A stretch of DNA of 33,580 nt, taken from contig JADZEF010000080.1 in assembly GCA_020850695.1 (NCBI GenBank), positions 1 through 33,580 of the forward strand, given 5' to 3'. The position numbers were made by a program, and so were the translations under genes. Positions within the stretch are counted from its first letter, which is position 1, and every line of letters begins with the position of its first letter. The notes below the pieces were generated by a model, which saw only the letters and a program-made list of their open reading frames with translations, searched no databases and was not told the DNA's origin. This document shows positions 22,891 to 31,328 of this stretch, one piece after another. The stretch is from Planctomycetaceae bacterium. GTDB taxonomy: Bacteria; Planctomycetota; Planctomycetia; Planctomycetales; Planctomycetaceae.

Positions 22891-23358
22891 ATGACGGCCC
22901 GATTATTCGCGAGAGCGAGTGATGGCCCCAATCGAAAACTCTATTTCGGCATCATCATCCCTTTGGAGCCCTTCCAGTTTGAAGGGGAGCTCCAAGAGAC
23001 GTCGGTTCGACTTGACTTCATTGATTTCAAGGTCAGTGACTGGCACGAGCTGGAACAGAAACCATTTCGCTTTCCCGTGAATCCCGAAACCGGCTACATC
23101 GACGGATCCGTCTTCATTTGCGGCGTTCATGCTCCTGCGGATGCGACCCATATTCGATTCGGCAAACTCAACGGGTCAATCCTCCCGATGGTCATCGAAC
23201 TCCAATTCGACTTCACGTATGAAGGACCATCAAAACTTGGAAAGCCGTCGATGAAATGGACGGTCGATCTGGAGATCGTTCCCGAAGAACTGGACGCAGT
23301 CTGTGTCCAATACAGCCGCCATCGAAAAAGGATCTCAAGAAAACAGGATAAAGGATAA
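22891..23358 (+). CDS. Lower-G+C gene, function unknown
   Basis: 155 residues from ATG 22891, chosen because GGGGA lies 5 bases upstream and the protein core begins here; ATG 22855 and 22867 upstream are alternatives. The sequence is beta-rich: LYFGIIIPLEPFQFEGEL, FIDFKVSDWHELEQKPF, NPETGYIDGSVFICGVH, then VIELQFDFTYEG and WTVDLEIVPEEL. Rows counted by eye are near 50% G+C, against about 65% in the neighbouring helicase, which suggests recent acquisition. The shape (all-beta, acidic, small) recalls immunity-type or accessory proteins, but I do not recognise a family. It lies between two genes that otherwise look native. Confidence 0.7.
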   Translation: MTARLFARASDGPNRKLYFGIIIPLEPFQFEGELQETSVRLDFIDFKVSDWHELEQKPFRFPVNPETGYIDGSVFICGVHAPADATHIRFGKLNGSILPMVIELQFDFTYEGPSKLGKPSMKWTVDLEIVPEELDAVCVQYSRHRKRISRKQDKG

Positions 23359-23486
23359 GAAATGCCCACAGAAGAATCGGATAGTGTTGGAACAAATTTG
23401 AGATTTTGAACATCCGACGCCTTCCTTCAGTGCGACAGAATTGATCGACAGGCAGGAAGCCTATTCCACGGGGACGGAGTCCGTGC

Positions 23487-25319
23487 ATGACGAGTGACAC
23501 GCTGACCGATTCGACCGAGTTCCGCACGATTCCCCTCGGCATCAATGGCGAGGTGTTTCCGTCGGGAGTGAATGCGGCGCTGCGGCGACCGCTGGCTCCG
23601 GAATCGAAGCCGGTGGGACTGGTCGAGCGCGTCACGCTGTTGCCCGCCTGGAAGCCGACGCGGTTCAAGGTGCCGACGTTCTCGCTCACCTTCGCCGCGG
23701 GGCTGGAGTTCGTTCCGCCGAAGCCCGCGAAGGAAGAAGAAGCGGGCGAATTGTTTCAGGTGCAGGCGCCGGCTCCGCTGATCAGCATGCCCACGGGCGG
23801 CGATGCCCCGCCCCCCACAAAGAAGAAAGCGACGCGGCTCAAGCCGCCCCCTGAAGCGCTGTCGATCGAAGACCGCCTCTTCTACGTCCTCCAGCCCCCG
23901 CTCGAATCGTTCCTGCGCGGGCAGGAACTGGTCATGCCGTTCGAGCCGTTCCCCTATCAGTACGAGGGAATCGCCTGGCTCTTCTCGCAGACCGCCGCCC
24001 TGCTCGCCGATGAGATGGGGCTCGGCAAGACCATGCAGACGATCACGGCCATCCGCCTGCTGCTGCGGAGCGGACAGGTGCGGAGGATCCTGCTGATCTG
24101 CCCGAAACCGCTCATTCCCAACTGGCAGCGCGAGTTCAAGACCTGGGCCGAAGAGATCCCCGTCACCGTGATGGAAGGTGACGGCGCGCGGCGGCGGATG
24201 CTCTGGAACATGCCGGGCGTGCCGGTGCTCATCGCCAACTACGAGCTGATGACCCGCGACATGGAGGAGATGCCCGAGGCCGAGCGGCCGAAGTTTGATC
24301 TCCTGGTGCTCGACGACGCTCAGCGCGTGAAGAATCGCGGCTCCCGCACCGCCGAGACCGCTCGCGGCATCAATCGCCGCCGCGCCTGGGCCCTCACCGG
24401 AACTCCCATCGAAAACCGTCCCGAGGAGATGTCGTCGCTGTTCGAGTTCCTCCAGGTCATTCCGCCGGAAGGGACCCCCGATGTCCGCCAGCTGATGAAT
24501 CTCTCATCGCGGTTCGTGCTGCGGCGGACGAAGAACCTGGTGATGACCGATCTTCCTCCTCGGTTCGACCGCGATGAGTACCTGCTGCTCAATCCTGCCC
24601 AGCAGCACGCGTACAACGCGGCCGAGAAGGAAGGAATCATCCAGCTCAATGAGATGGGGGATTCGATCACCATTCAGCACGTGTTCGAGCTGGTGCTGCG
24701 GCTGAAGCAGATCTCCAACTACGACCCGCTCACGGGCGAGAGCGCGAAGATGGACCGGCTGATGGCCGACATGGAGGAGATTGCGGCGAGCGGCGGGAAG
24801 GCGATCCTGTTCAGCCAGTGGACCAAGTGCATCGACTGGATCAAGCTGAAGATGGACGAGAAGCTCCCCGAAGCGGGGTCGCTGGTCTATCACGGCGGCG
24901 TGCCGACGAAGCAGCGCGAGCCGATCCTCAAGCAGTTCAAGGAAGATCCCAACTCGCACCTGCTGCTGATGAGCTACGGCACGGGGGCGGTCGGCCTCAA
25001 CCTGCAGTTTGCGGGCTACGTCTTCCTGTTCGACCGCTGGTGGAACCCGGCGGTCGAGGACCAGGCGATCAACCGCGCGCACCGCATCGGCCAGAAGACG
25101 CAGGTGATCGTCACGAAGTTCATTTCGAAGGACACGGTCGAGGAAAAGATCGACAAGGTCCTCAACGAGAAGCGCGAACTGTTCGCCCAGATCCTCGGCG
25201 GCGGAGAGCAGACGAACGCGTCGCTGAGCCTCAACGCCAGCGAAATCTTCGGCCTGTTCGACCTGAAGGCCCGGGCCGGCAAGGGAGTGAAGTCGATCGC
25301 CCCGCCGAAGGCGGCCTGA
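23487..25319 (+). CDS. SNF2-family DEAD/DEAH-type helicase
   Basis: 610 residues. ATP-dependent DNA translocase of the Swi2/Snf2 group. After a roughly 150-residue N-terminal part of its own (1-150, including [16 protein letters not shown] and [19 protein letters not shown]) come: Q-like motif [10 protein letters not shown] (156-165), motif I DEMGLGKT (175-182), Ia [13 protein letters not shown], motif II LDDAQ (DDAQ 276-279, where DEAH/DEAQ is usual), motif [24 protein letters not shown], motif [13 protein letters not shown] and motif [14 protein letters not shown] (525-536). Roles in the family: repair, transcription recycling, chromosome remodelling, or defence. No nuclease or methylase neighbour is seen. 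The gene follows a 128-base spacer; GGAG lies 8 bases from ATG 23487. Confidence 0.93.
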   Translation: MTSDTLTDSTEFRTIPLGINGEVFPSGVNAALRRPLAPESKPVGLVERVTLLPAWKPTRFKVPTFSLTFAAGLEFVPPKPAKEEEAGELFQVQAPAPLISMPTGGDAPPPTKKKATRLKPPPEALSIEDRLFYVLQPPLESFLRGQELVMPFEPFPYQYEGIAWLFSQTAALLADEMGLGKTMQTITAIRLLLRSGQVRRILLICPKPLIPNWQREFKTWAEEIPVTVMEGDGARRRMLWNMPGVPVLIANYELMTRDMEEMPEAERPKFDLLVLDDAQRVKNRGSRTAETARGINRRRAWALTGTPIENRPEEMSSLFEFLQVIPPEGTPDVRQLMNLSSRFVLRRTKNLVMTDLPPRFDRDEYLLLNPAQQHAYNAAEKEGIIQLNEMGDSITIQHVFELVLRLKQISNYDPLTGESAKMDRLMADMEEIAASGGKAILFSQWTKCIDWIKLKMDEKLPEAGSLVYHGGVPTKQREPILKQFKEDPNSHLLLMSYGTGAVGLNLQFAGYVFLFDRWWNPAVEDQAINRAHRIGQKTQVIVTKFISKDTVEEKIDKVLNEKRELFAQILGGGEQTNASLSLNASEIFGLFDLKARAGKGVKSIAPPKAA

Positions 25320-25352
25320 AATCGCTTTGCGAGTAAGCCAGGGCGGATTTCG

Positions 25353-25367
25353 CCGGAGCCCCTCCGG
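25353..25367. terminator. Small hairpin between convergent genes
   Basis: CCGGAG-CCC-CTCCGG, a 6-base stem in the 119-base spacer between the helicase stop (25319) and the 3' end of the next minus-strand gene (25439). No T-run; weak. Confidence 0.4.
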
Positions 25368-25438
25368 GGCACAGCCCATTGAGTCCTTTCCAGCCCATTC
25401 GCACTCTTCATACCCCTTCCCACCTCTTCGCACCCCGC

Positions 25439-25942
25439 CTACGGCACCGGCCCGTAGTACGGTTCCGGCGAGAAGCCGTAGGGGAGATCGACGAAGCCTG
25501 GCTGGTAGGCGTAGTAGTACGAGCGGCGGGGGGTCCATTCGGGATGGCTGTAGGTGGCCCCGATCGCCCGCGGCTCATACGTACTGCAGCCGTAGGGCCA
25601 GCCGTGGTAGGCGCCGTCGCGGTAGGTCCAGCACTTCTCGTGATGGCGGCCCTTCACCGACTGGTGCCGGCCGTGCCGCAGGTAGAAGAAGACGTTCCAC
25701 TTGTCCCAGTAGGTGGGGGTCGGCTGTGGCAGCGCGACTTCCTCGCCGATGGGAGGCGGAGCCGGGGTCCGCGGCTGCTGCGGAACCGGGGCCTGCTTCT
25801 GGTCCCCGTTGGCGGGTGGGCGGCCGTATTGCTGTGTCTGTTGCGGGGGGACCGGCGGGGGAAGATCGGCGCCGCGCGACGAACCCGCACACAGCCCGCT
25901 GAAGAGGCAACCCCACAGGATCATGCGGTCGAGTCGTCGCAC
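25439..25942 (-). CDS. Secreted Pro/Tyr-rich protein, function unknown
   Basis: 167 residues. The GTG at 25942 is preferred because GGGAGGA lies at good distance and it supplies the basic start MRRLDR of a signal peptide (ILWGCLFSGLCAGSSRG); ATG 25924 is the alternative. The Cys in FSGLCAGS might mark a lipoprotein, but L-x-G-L-C fits the lipobox only loosely. The mature protein has a Pro/Gln-rich segment (about 25-75) and then an aromatic-rich one with WDKWNVFFYLRHGRHQ and repeated Tyr/Pro (SYYYAYQPGF, YGFSPEPYYGP). Likely extracytoplasmic or cell-surface. No family recognised. Confidence 0.7.
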   Translation of the reverse strand: MRRLDRMILWGCLFSGLCAGSSRGADLPPPVPPQQTQQYGRPPANGDQKQAPVPQQPRTPAPPPIGEEVALPQPTPTYWDKWNVFFYLRHGRHQSVKGRHHEKCWTYRDGAYHGWPYGCSTYEPRAIGATYSHPEWTPRRSYYYAYQPGFVDLPYGFSPEPYYGPVP

Positions 25943-26318
25943 GAAAGTCCTCCCGGTGTGGGCGGCGGACCCTGGGCGTTCCGCGCGCGAAGCATCGTCG
26001 GGCCGGCGTCTGGAATGAACCTGAAGACGCGCGGCGGCGGGAAGTTGGACTCCCCTGCCCTTCGATTCGATCGACTCCGGACGACTCGCAACTTGTGCAA
26101 CTCAGGCACAGTCCGCACGAGCCGCACATCCCGCAGGGTTTGACATCGAGCGTTTAACGTATCCACACAGAAAGGCGCTTAGCGCAAAGACGCAAGGATC
26201 CCAAAGGAAAGCACGCAAAGGAGCAGAGTTTCCCTGGCCTTCCATCGCAAATCACATTCTTTGCGAATCTTTGCGCCCCTTGCGTCTTTGCGTTAAAGGT
26301 TCTTCGTGCGAGACATCA
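25943..26318. other. Gene-free spacer with CGCAAAGACGCAAGG inverted repeat
   Basis: No gene supported. At 26176-26298 the core CGCAAAGACGCAAGG (26183-26197) recurs in reverse complement at 26278-26292, with further imperfect pairing inside (GCACGCAAAG against CTTTGCG). The right arm ends 20 bases from the stop of the FMN protein gene (26319, minus strand). The left half of the spacer must hold the promoter of the secreted protein. Confidence 0.7.
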
Positions 26319-27668
26319 TCACGACTTCCCCGGAATCCAGTTCGTTCCCGCGAGCGGGACGCGGGCCATGGCCGCGGCTTCGATCGTCAGGGCGACGAGG
26401 TCCTCGCGCTCCAGATGGTGGACGTTCGACTTCCCGCACGCGCGGGCCAGCGTCGTCAGTTCCATCGTCAGCACCTGGAGATAGTTCTTCAGGCGCCGCG
26501 CTCCCCATTCGGGACGCATGCGGGTTTCCAGATCGGGAGATTGCGTCGTGATGCCGACCGGGCAGCGTCCGGTGTGGCAGTGATGGCAGAAGCCGGGCGC
26601 GGTGCCCAGGGCCGCATAGTCGGCGGTCGCGTCGACATCGTGATCGCCGTCGTGCCAGACCGGGCTATTGCACCCGAGAGCCATGAGCGTCGCCTGTCCC
26701 ACCGCCACCGCATCGGCCCCGAGGGCGAGGGCCTTCGCGACATCGGCGCCGGTGCGGATGCCGCCGGAGATGATGAGCTGCACTTCGCCCAGCATGTCCA
26801 TCTCTTCGAGGGCTTCGACGGCGAGCGGGAGGGCGGCGAGCGTCGGAATTCCGGCGTTCTCGATGAAGACCTGCTGCGTGGCGGCCGTTCCCCCCTGCAT
26901 GCCGTCGATGACGACGACGTCGGCCCCGGCCTTCACGGCCAGTTTGACGTCCTCTCGGACACGGGTGGCTCCCATCTTGATGTAGATGGGCTTCTCCCAG
27001 TCGGTGATTTCGCGCAGCTCCTGCAGCTTGATCGCGAGGTCGTCAGGGCCGGTCCAGTCGGGGTGGCGGCTGGCCGACCGCTGGTCGATTCCTTCGGGAA
27101 GCGTCCGCATCTTCGCGACACGCGGGCTGATCTTCTGCCCGAGGAGCATCCCGCCGCCCCCCGGCTTGGCCCCCTGTCCGATCACGAGTTCGATGGCGTC
27201 CGCCTTGCGGAGGTCGTCGGGGTTGAAACCGTACCGCGACGGAAGGCACTGATAGACCAGCGTCTTCGAGGAGAGACGTTCTTCGGGGGTCATGCCGCCA
27301 TCGCCGGTCGTGGTTGACGTCCCGACTTCGGTTGCCGCCCGGCCCAGGGCTTCTTTGCCGTTGGCCGAGAGAGCGCCGAAGCTCATTCCGGCGATCGTCA
27401 CGGGCGTTTCGAGCTCGATCGGTTTTTTGGCGAACCGCGTCCCGAGGACTGTCTTCGACACGCACTTCTCGCGGTAGCCTTCGAGCGGATAGCGCGAGGC
27501 GGAGGCCGTGAGGAAGACGAGATCGTCGAACGTCGGCAGCCGCCGCTTCGCCCCGAGTCCGCGGATGTCATAGAGCCCGGTTTCGGCGGCGCGATGGATG
27601 TAGGCCAGCACATCGCGATTGAACGAGGCGCTTTCTTCGAGGCTGGTGGGGCCACGGTAATCGGTCAA
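26319..27668 (-). CDS. FMN-binding glutamate-synthase-domain protein (MgsC/GlxD-like)
   Basis: 449 residues, one continuous glutamate synthase FMN domain. Key parts: TIAGMSFGALSANGKEALG (91-109), IGQGAKPGGGGMLLG (163-177), DVVVIDGMQGGTAA (250-263), the phosphate-binding ISGGIRTGADVAKAL (300-314) and the cysteine cluster CHHCHTGRCPVGI (C361, C364, C369) that should hold an iron-sulfur cluster. In N-methylglutamate synthase and related enzymes this is the catalytic subunit C, working with a glutaminase-like and a small FwdC/GXGXG subunit; neither is present here. The start is TTG 27668, with AGGA upstream and family-like MTDYRGPTSLEESASFNRDV; no ATG occurs before residue 95. Cytoplasmic. Alternative: ferredoxin-dependent GltS-like enzyme of unknown substrate. 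Confidence 0.85.
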   Translation of the reverse strand: MTDYRGPTSLEESASFNRDVLAYIHRAAETGLYDIRGLGAKRRLPTFDDLVFLTASASRYPLEGYREKCVSKTVLGTRFAKKPIELETPVTIAGMSFGALSANGKEALGRAATEVGTSTTTGDGGMTPEERLSSKTLVYQCLPSRYGFNPDDLRKADAIELVIGQGAKPGGGGMLLGQKISPRVAKMRTLPEGIDQRSASRHPDWTGPDDLAIKLQELREITDWEKPIYIKMGATRVREDVKLAVKAGADVVVIDGMQGGTAATQQVFIENAGIPTLAALPLAVEALEEMDMLGEVQLIISGGIRTGADVAKALALGADAVAVGQATLMALGCNSPVWHDGDHDVDATADYAALGTAPGFCHHCHTGRCPVGITTQSPDLETRMRPEWGARRLKNYLQVLTMELTTLARACGKSNVHHLEREDLVALTIEAAAMARVPLAGTNWIPGKS

Positions 27669-27709
27669 GGGACGGTCCTGGCGAATGGCTGAGAATGGAG
27701 TCTTGCAGG

Positions 27710-27724
27710 GTGGGCAATGCCCAC
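27710..27724. repeat. Small hairpin GTGGGC-AAT-GCCCAC
   Basis: Same core as 9385-9401. It lies 41 bases upstream of the FMN protein start and 55 bases from the 3' end of the next gene, both on the minus strand, so it separates the two. Confidence 0.6.
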
Positions 27725-27779
27725 ACTGCTTTGCTAGATCTCTGCGACGGACATGGAGGACAGCGCTCAGCCTACTTCT

Positions 27780-28487
27780 CTACCACCACATCAGAAAGGC
27801 ATCCAGCCCCGAATCACGAATCTCACCCAGCCATCGAGAAAACTCGTCTGCGAATGACCGGCCTTGGTCGCTCAATCGGGCTCGCATCGAAGACTTCACT
27901 TCCGGAGGAAGGTAGTCCGGAATGATCCGCTCGAATCGGCACGCGGCGGCCATGACGGGGATGACGCTCGTCAGCCGTCGGTTCTCCAGAATACTGTAGA
28001 AGGACCAGTCGGAGCGAAACTCATCGCCGAATAGCGGAGTTCCCGACTGAAGACTCGACAGGGACGTGATAAAATCTACCGAGCAATCCCTGGATTTCAG
28101 AAATCCGCACGCTCTGGACTCATCATAGAGGGTTGTGATCGCATCGATCGTATAGACCGAGGAGACTTCGGACAGATCGAGAAGATCCGGCCCTGCCGTA
28201 GCCTGCATTAGGGCCCAGGCAACAAACGCATGGGTTTCCGTCTCGGAGTGAGAGACGATGAGTCCCCCGTTCTCGCTTGTGTGCGGCGCGGGAGCCCCGT
28301 ACTTCACGGGGTAACCGGTGCAGACAAGCGTCTCCAGCCAGGCCTGCGCACTGACGAGGTCGGCTTCATCACTCAACGATTTCGAGAGCAGTGAACGCGC
28401 CGCATCCAGCACATCGGGATTGCCGGAGCCGAGCCCATCGACGAGCGACGCCAGGCGGAAACCGTAAAGGTTCATACGCAGCGACAT
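27780..28487 (-). CDS. Lower-G+C gene, function unknown
   Basis: 235 residues from ATG 28487, which has GGGAG at 7 bases; the frame upstream is antisense to nothing useful and reads as low-complexity Arg/Ser. N-terminus MSLRMNLYGFRLASLVDGLG followed by GNPDVLDAARSLLSKSLSDE; later HAFVAWALMQATAGPDLLDL and a C-terminal helical part. The start recalls, from memory only, small proteins of the DUF7691 type from actinobacteria. Several rows are visibly poorer in G+C than the flanking genes, a hint of transfer. No signal peptide. Stands between the FMN protein and the propeller gene, all on the minus strand, each with its own spacer. Confidence 0.65.
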   Translation of the reverse strand: MSLRMNLYGFRLASLVDGLGSGNPDVLDAARSLLSKSLSDEADLVSAQAWLETLVCTGYPVKYGAPAPHTSENGGLIVSHSETETHAFVAWALMQATAGPDLLDLSEVSSVYTIDAITTLYDESRACGFLKSRDCSVDFITSLSSLQSGTPLFGDEFRSDWSFYSILENRRLTSVIPVMAAACRFERIIPDYLPPEVKSSMRARLSDQGRSFADEFSRWLGEIRDSGLDAFLMWW

Positions 28488-28587
28488 CGAAGTGCTCCCG
28501 CCGCAAGGCCGTGCTATGGACTCATCACCTGCCCCGGTCCATCGATGGTACAGCCCCTCGTCTCGAGAAAGACCGACATCGGTCGCG

Positions 28588-30033
28588 CTACTTCTCGTTC
28601 GCGATGCAGAAGATCTTTTCGCGGGTGCGGATGAAGATGCGACCGTCCGCAATGGCCGGAGTGGCGATGCAACTTCCCCCCATGTCGTTCTTGGCAAGGA
28701 TTTTCATCGCGGGGCCGTCTTCCAGCACCACGATGAAGCCGTTTTCCCCCGTCACGAAGATCTTGCCGTCCGCCGCCACCGGCGACGAGTAGTAGTCGCC
28801 GATGTTGCCGATCCGCTTCAGTTCCCAGAGCGACTTGCCTTCGCTGACATCGAAGCAGCTCGACAGCCCCCCCTTTTTCACGACGAACAGCTTGTCGTTC
28901 ACGACCAGCGGCGACGTGAGGTTGGATGGGGCCCGGTTGTTGAGATTCCAGAGGAGATGGGTACGGGTGACGTCTCCTTTGCCGCCCCCCTTGATGGCCT
29001 GAATGATGTTTCCGCCGCCCGCCTGGTTGTGGGGGGATTGAAACGCGGTGTCGAGTTCGGCCCCTTCGATGGAGCCGTCCTTGTTTTTGTCCGAGGTGTC
29101 AAAGCGGGCGTGGAATTCCTTGGGGACTTCGTCACGGGCCAGCTTGCCGTCCTGGTTGGTGTCGAGCCATTCGAGCAGGGCGAACTTCAGGGTGCGGGTC
29201 GAGTCGCCGTAGCTCTGCACGGCCACGTAGATAATGCCGTCCTTCACGACGGGAGTCGTCATGATCGTGCGGAGCATCGTGTTGCAGGTCCAGCGTTCCT
29301 TTCCATCCTCGGGATTGTACCCCTTCATCATGCCTGATCCGGCCACGACGATGTCGGTCTGGCCGTCGACTTCGCAGATCACCGGCACCGCATAGCCGGC
29401 GAGCATGTCATCCCGGAGCGTCTTCCACTTCTCTTTGCCGGTCGCGGCATCGAGGCAGAGCAGGAAGGGGTTGAGGTCGTCATCCTGGCAGAAGAGGAGC
29501 GTGTCCTTGTAGACGATGGGCGAGGTGGCCGCGCCCCAGTCCATCAGGTAGGCGGGAAGCGGCAGCGCGTGCCGCCACACTTCCTTGCCGTCGGCCACAT
29601 CGAGGGCGAGGAGCCCCAGGGTGCTGAAGTGGACGTAGACCCGCTTGCCGTCGCAGCAGGGGGTCGAAGACGCATGGCTGTTGGGTGGCGTGATCCGCGG
29701 GAGCTTGCCCGTCTCGAAGTCGGTCTTCCAGAGCTGCTTGCCGGTCGCCGCCTCGTGGCAGAAGACCGACAACGTGGTGGGAGCCGTCATTCCGGTGTTG
29801 TAGACGCGGCCGCCCACCACGATCGGGCAGCTCACGCCGTCTCCCAGCTCGGCCAGCCACGCAACTTTGTCGTTGTGCGAGAACTCGGTCGGCAGCCCCT
29901 TGCTCGTCGAGACCCCGCTTGCGTTCATCCCGCGAAACTGGGGCCAGTCTTCCGCCATCGCCGCGACTCTTGCGATGCCGCACAGCAACAACGCACCAGC
30001 CATCGTCCGCATCCAACCACAGCAAAAAGGCAT
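28588..30033 (-). CDS. Secreted PQQ-like propeller with EF-hand pair
   Basis: 481 residues from ATG 30033, which has GGAGGA 6 bases upstream. A signal peptide (MRTMAGALLLCGIARVAAMA) is followed by EDWPQFRGMNASGVS, the classic opening of planctomycete PQQ-like propellers, and by blades such as AATGKQLWKTDFETG and DAATGKEKWKTLRD. Two calcium-binding loops interrupt the propeller: DTNQDGKLARDE (291-302) and DKNKDGSIEGAE (315-326). After them the propeller resumes (SPLVVNDKLFVVKKGGLSSC). Probably a calcium-stabilised periplasmic protein; no enzymatic activity can be claimed. Divergent from the three-gene operon to its right, with 233 bases between. Confidence 0.9.
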   Translation of the reverse strand: MPFCCGWMRTMAGALLLCGIARVAAMAEDWPQFRGMNASGVSTSKGLPTEFSHNDKVAWLAELGDGVSCPIVVGGRVYNTGMTAPTTLSVFCHEAATGKQLWKTDFETGKLPRITPPNSHASSTPCCDGKRVYVHFSTLGLLALDVADGKEVWRHALPLPAYLMDWGAATSPIVYKDTLLFCQDDDLNPFLLCLDAATGKEKWKTLRDDMLAGYAVPVICEVDGQTDIVVAGSGMMKGYNPEDGKERWTCNTMLRTIMTTPVVKDGIIYVAVQSYGDSTRTLKFALLEWLDTNQDGKLARDEVPKEFHARFDTSDKNKDGSIEGAELDTAFQSPHNQAGGGNIIQAIKGGGKGDVTRTHLLWNLNNRAPSNLTSPLVVNDKLFVVKKGGLSSCFDVSEGKSLWELKRIGNIGDYYSSPVAADGKIFVTGENGFIVVLEDGPAMKILAKNDMGGSCIATPAIADGRIFIRTREKIFCIANEK

Positions 30034-30266
30034 CGACAATCCTCCGGAGTCGCACCAGGCCGCTTGAGAGAGCGACGTGTTGAGCGTGGGTTCATCCTAC
30101 TCGCGTCGCGTCGAACCGAAAACCATGATGCGTTCCGCCGCCACGAAACCTCACCTTAAGCAGGAAGACAAAAAGTTCTGCACGCCTGATCCGACTCTGC
30201 TAGACTGCAATCCGCGCGAGGACACCATTGGCCGGTCGTCCCTGGACTAACGACGTCGGAGCCCGC

Positions 30267-31328
30267 ATGCCGACTGCTCTCCAAACAATCCGACGCACGA
30301 TTGTCGCTCGCCGGAATCGACGAGAGAGAGCCGGCTGGCCGATGTGGGCGATCCTTCCGGCCATTCTCACCCTCTCCAGTATGAGCTCAGGCCGACCGCT
30401 ATTGGCCGATGAGCCGATCGCGGCCGAACCCGTGCGCGGCGCGGTTCCACGGGCAGCCTTCGAAGAGCGGGTCTTTGTTCTTCCGCCGATCCGGAACATC
30501 GACGACGCCATGGACGTGGAAGAGCTCGGCGCGGGTGGGGATGTCGAAGACCTGGTGGAACTGAATCAGGAAATGGGGTTCCAGTTCAGCCCCGATGACG
30601 TCGAGATGGCCGTGATCGGGGATGTCAGCGATCGGTCGCAGTTCCGGAACCGGCAGGAGGAGGAGATCGCACGCCAGATTCAGCGGATCGAATCGGCCTT
30701 TCCCCTTCCGGGACCGATGAGGCGAAAGCTGGAAATGGCGGCGCGAGGGGACGTGGCCCGGTTCTACGAAGACCTCGACCGGTTGAAGAGGGATGTCGGC
30801 ACGCAACGACTGCAGATCGACGATCTCCAGAAGTTCCAGCAGCAGTGCATGGAGCTGAACGCACGCGCTGCAGGAAGCCTGCACGGCAGCGATTCGCTCT
30901 TCCAGAAGACGTTCCGCAGCATTCTCGATCCCGATCTGAAGAATCGCCTCGAGATCGCGGCCCGCAAGGCGGCGCGCAAGGAACACACCGAGCGCATCGA
31001 CAAGCTGTTCGAGGAGATCGACCGGGTGATGTCGCTCAAGGCGGCACAACGCGAAAAACTTCATGCCCTGTTCACCAGCCGCATCAAGCCACCGAAGGTC
31101 GACGGACTCGACATCTTCGAAACGGCATCGCTTCAGCGGAACCGTCCGCAGCAAGGGTTTCCGACCGAGTTCCTGCAGTCTCTGGCCGCAATCCCCGACG
31201 ACGAGTACCAGAAGATCGTGACCGAGCGACAATGGACCACGCTCCATACTCTCATCGCCCGTTATCGGAAGCAGGCGCAGCGCCAGCAAATACAACAAAT
31301 ACAAATTGAAGCGGAGGCCATCCCGTGA
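30267..31328 (+). CDS. Secreted helical protein, paralogue A of a three-gene operon
   Basis: 353 residues; ATG 30267 has CGGAG 6 bases upstream. A long basic start (RRTIVARRNRRERAGW) leads to a hydrophobic stretch (MWAILPAILTLSSMSS), so export is likely. The mature part is mainly helical. Two landmarks recur in the third gene: RRKLEMAARGDVARFYEDLD (152-171) and SLHGSDSLFQKTF (204-216), followed by MSLKAAQREKLHALFTSRIK (255-274). The last resembles the L-T-x-x-Q-R motif of Spy/CpxP-type periplasmic chaperones, but the resemblance is short. Its stop overlaps the next start (GTGA). No family recognised; the operon looks planctomycete-specific to me. Confidence 0.8.
   Translation: MPTALQTIRRTIVARRNRRERAGWPMWAILPAILTLSSMSSGRPLLADEPIAAEPVRGAVPRAAFEERVFVLPPIRNIDDAMDVEELGAGGDVEDLVELNQEMGFQFSPDDVEMAVIGDVSDRSQFRNRQEEEIARQIQRIESAFPLPGPMRRKLEMAARGDVARFYEDLDRLKRDVGTQRLQIDDLQKFQQQCMELNARAAGSLHGSDSLFQKTFRSILDPDLKNRLEIAARKAARKEHTERIDKLFEEIDRVMSLKAAQREKLHALFTSRIKPPKVDGLDIFETASLQRNRPQQGFPTEFLQSLAAIPDDEYQKIVTERQWTTLHTLIARYRKQAQRQQIQQIQIEAEAIP

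Noticed and set aside
24504-25538. 344-residue minus-strand frame opposite the helicase
   Set aside because: Antisense to conserved SNF2 motifs; Arg/Leu/Val-rich without structure.
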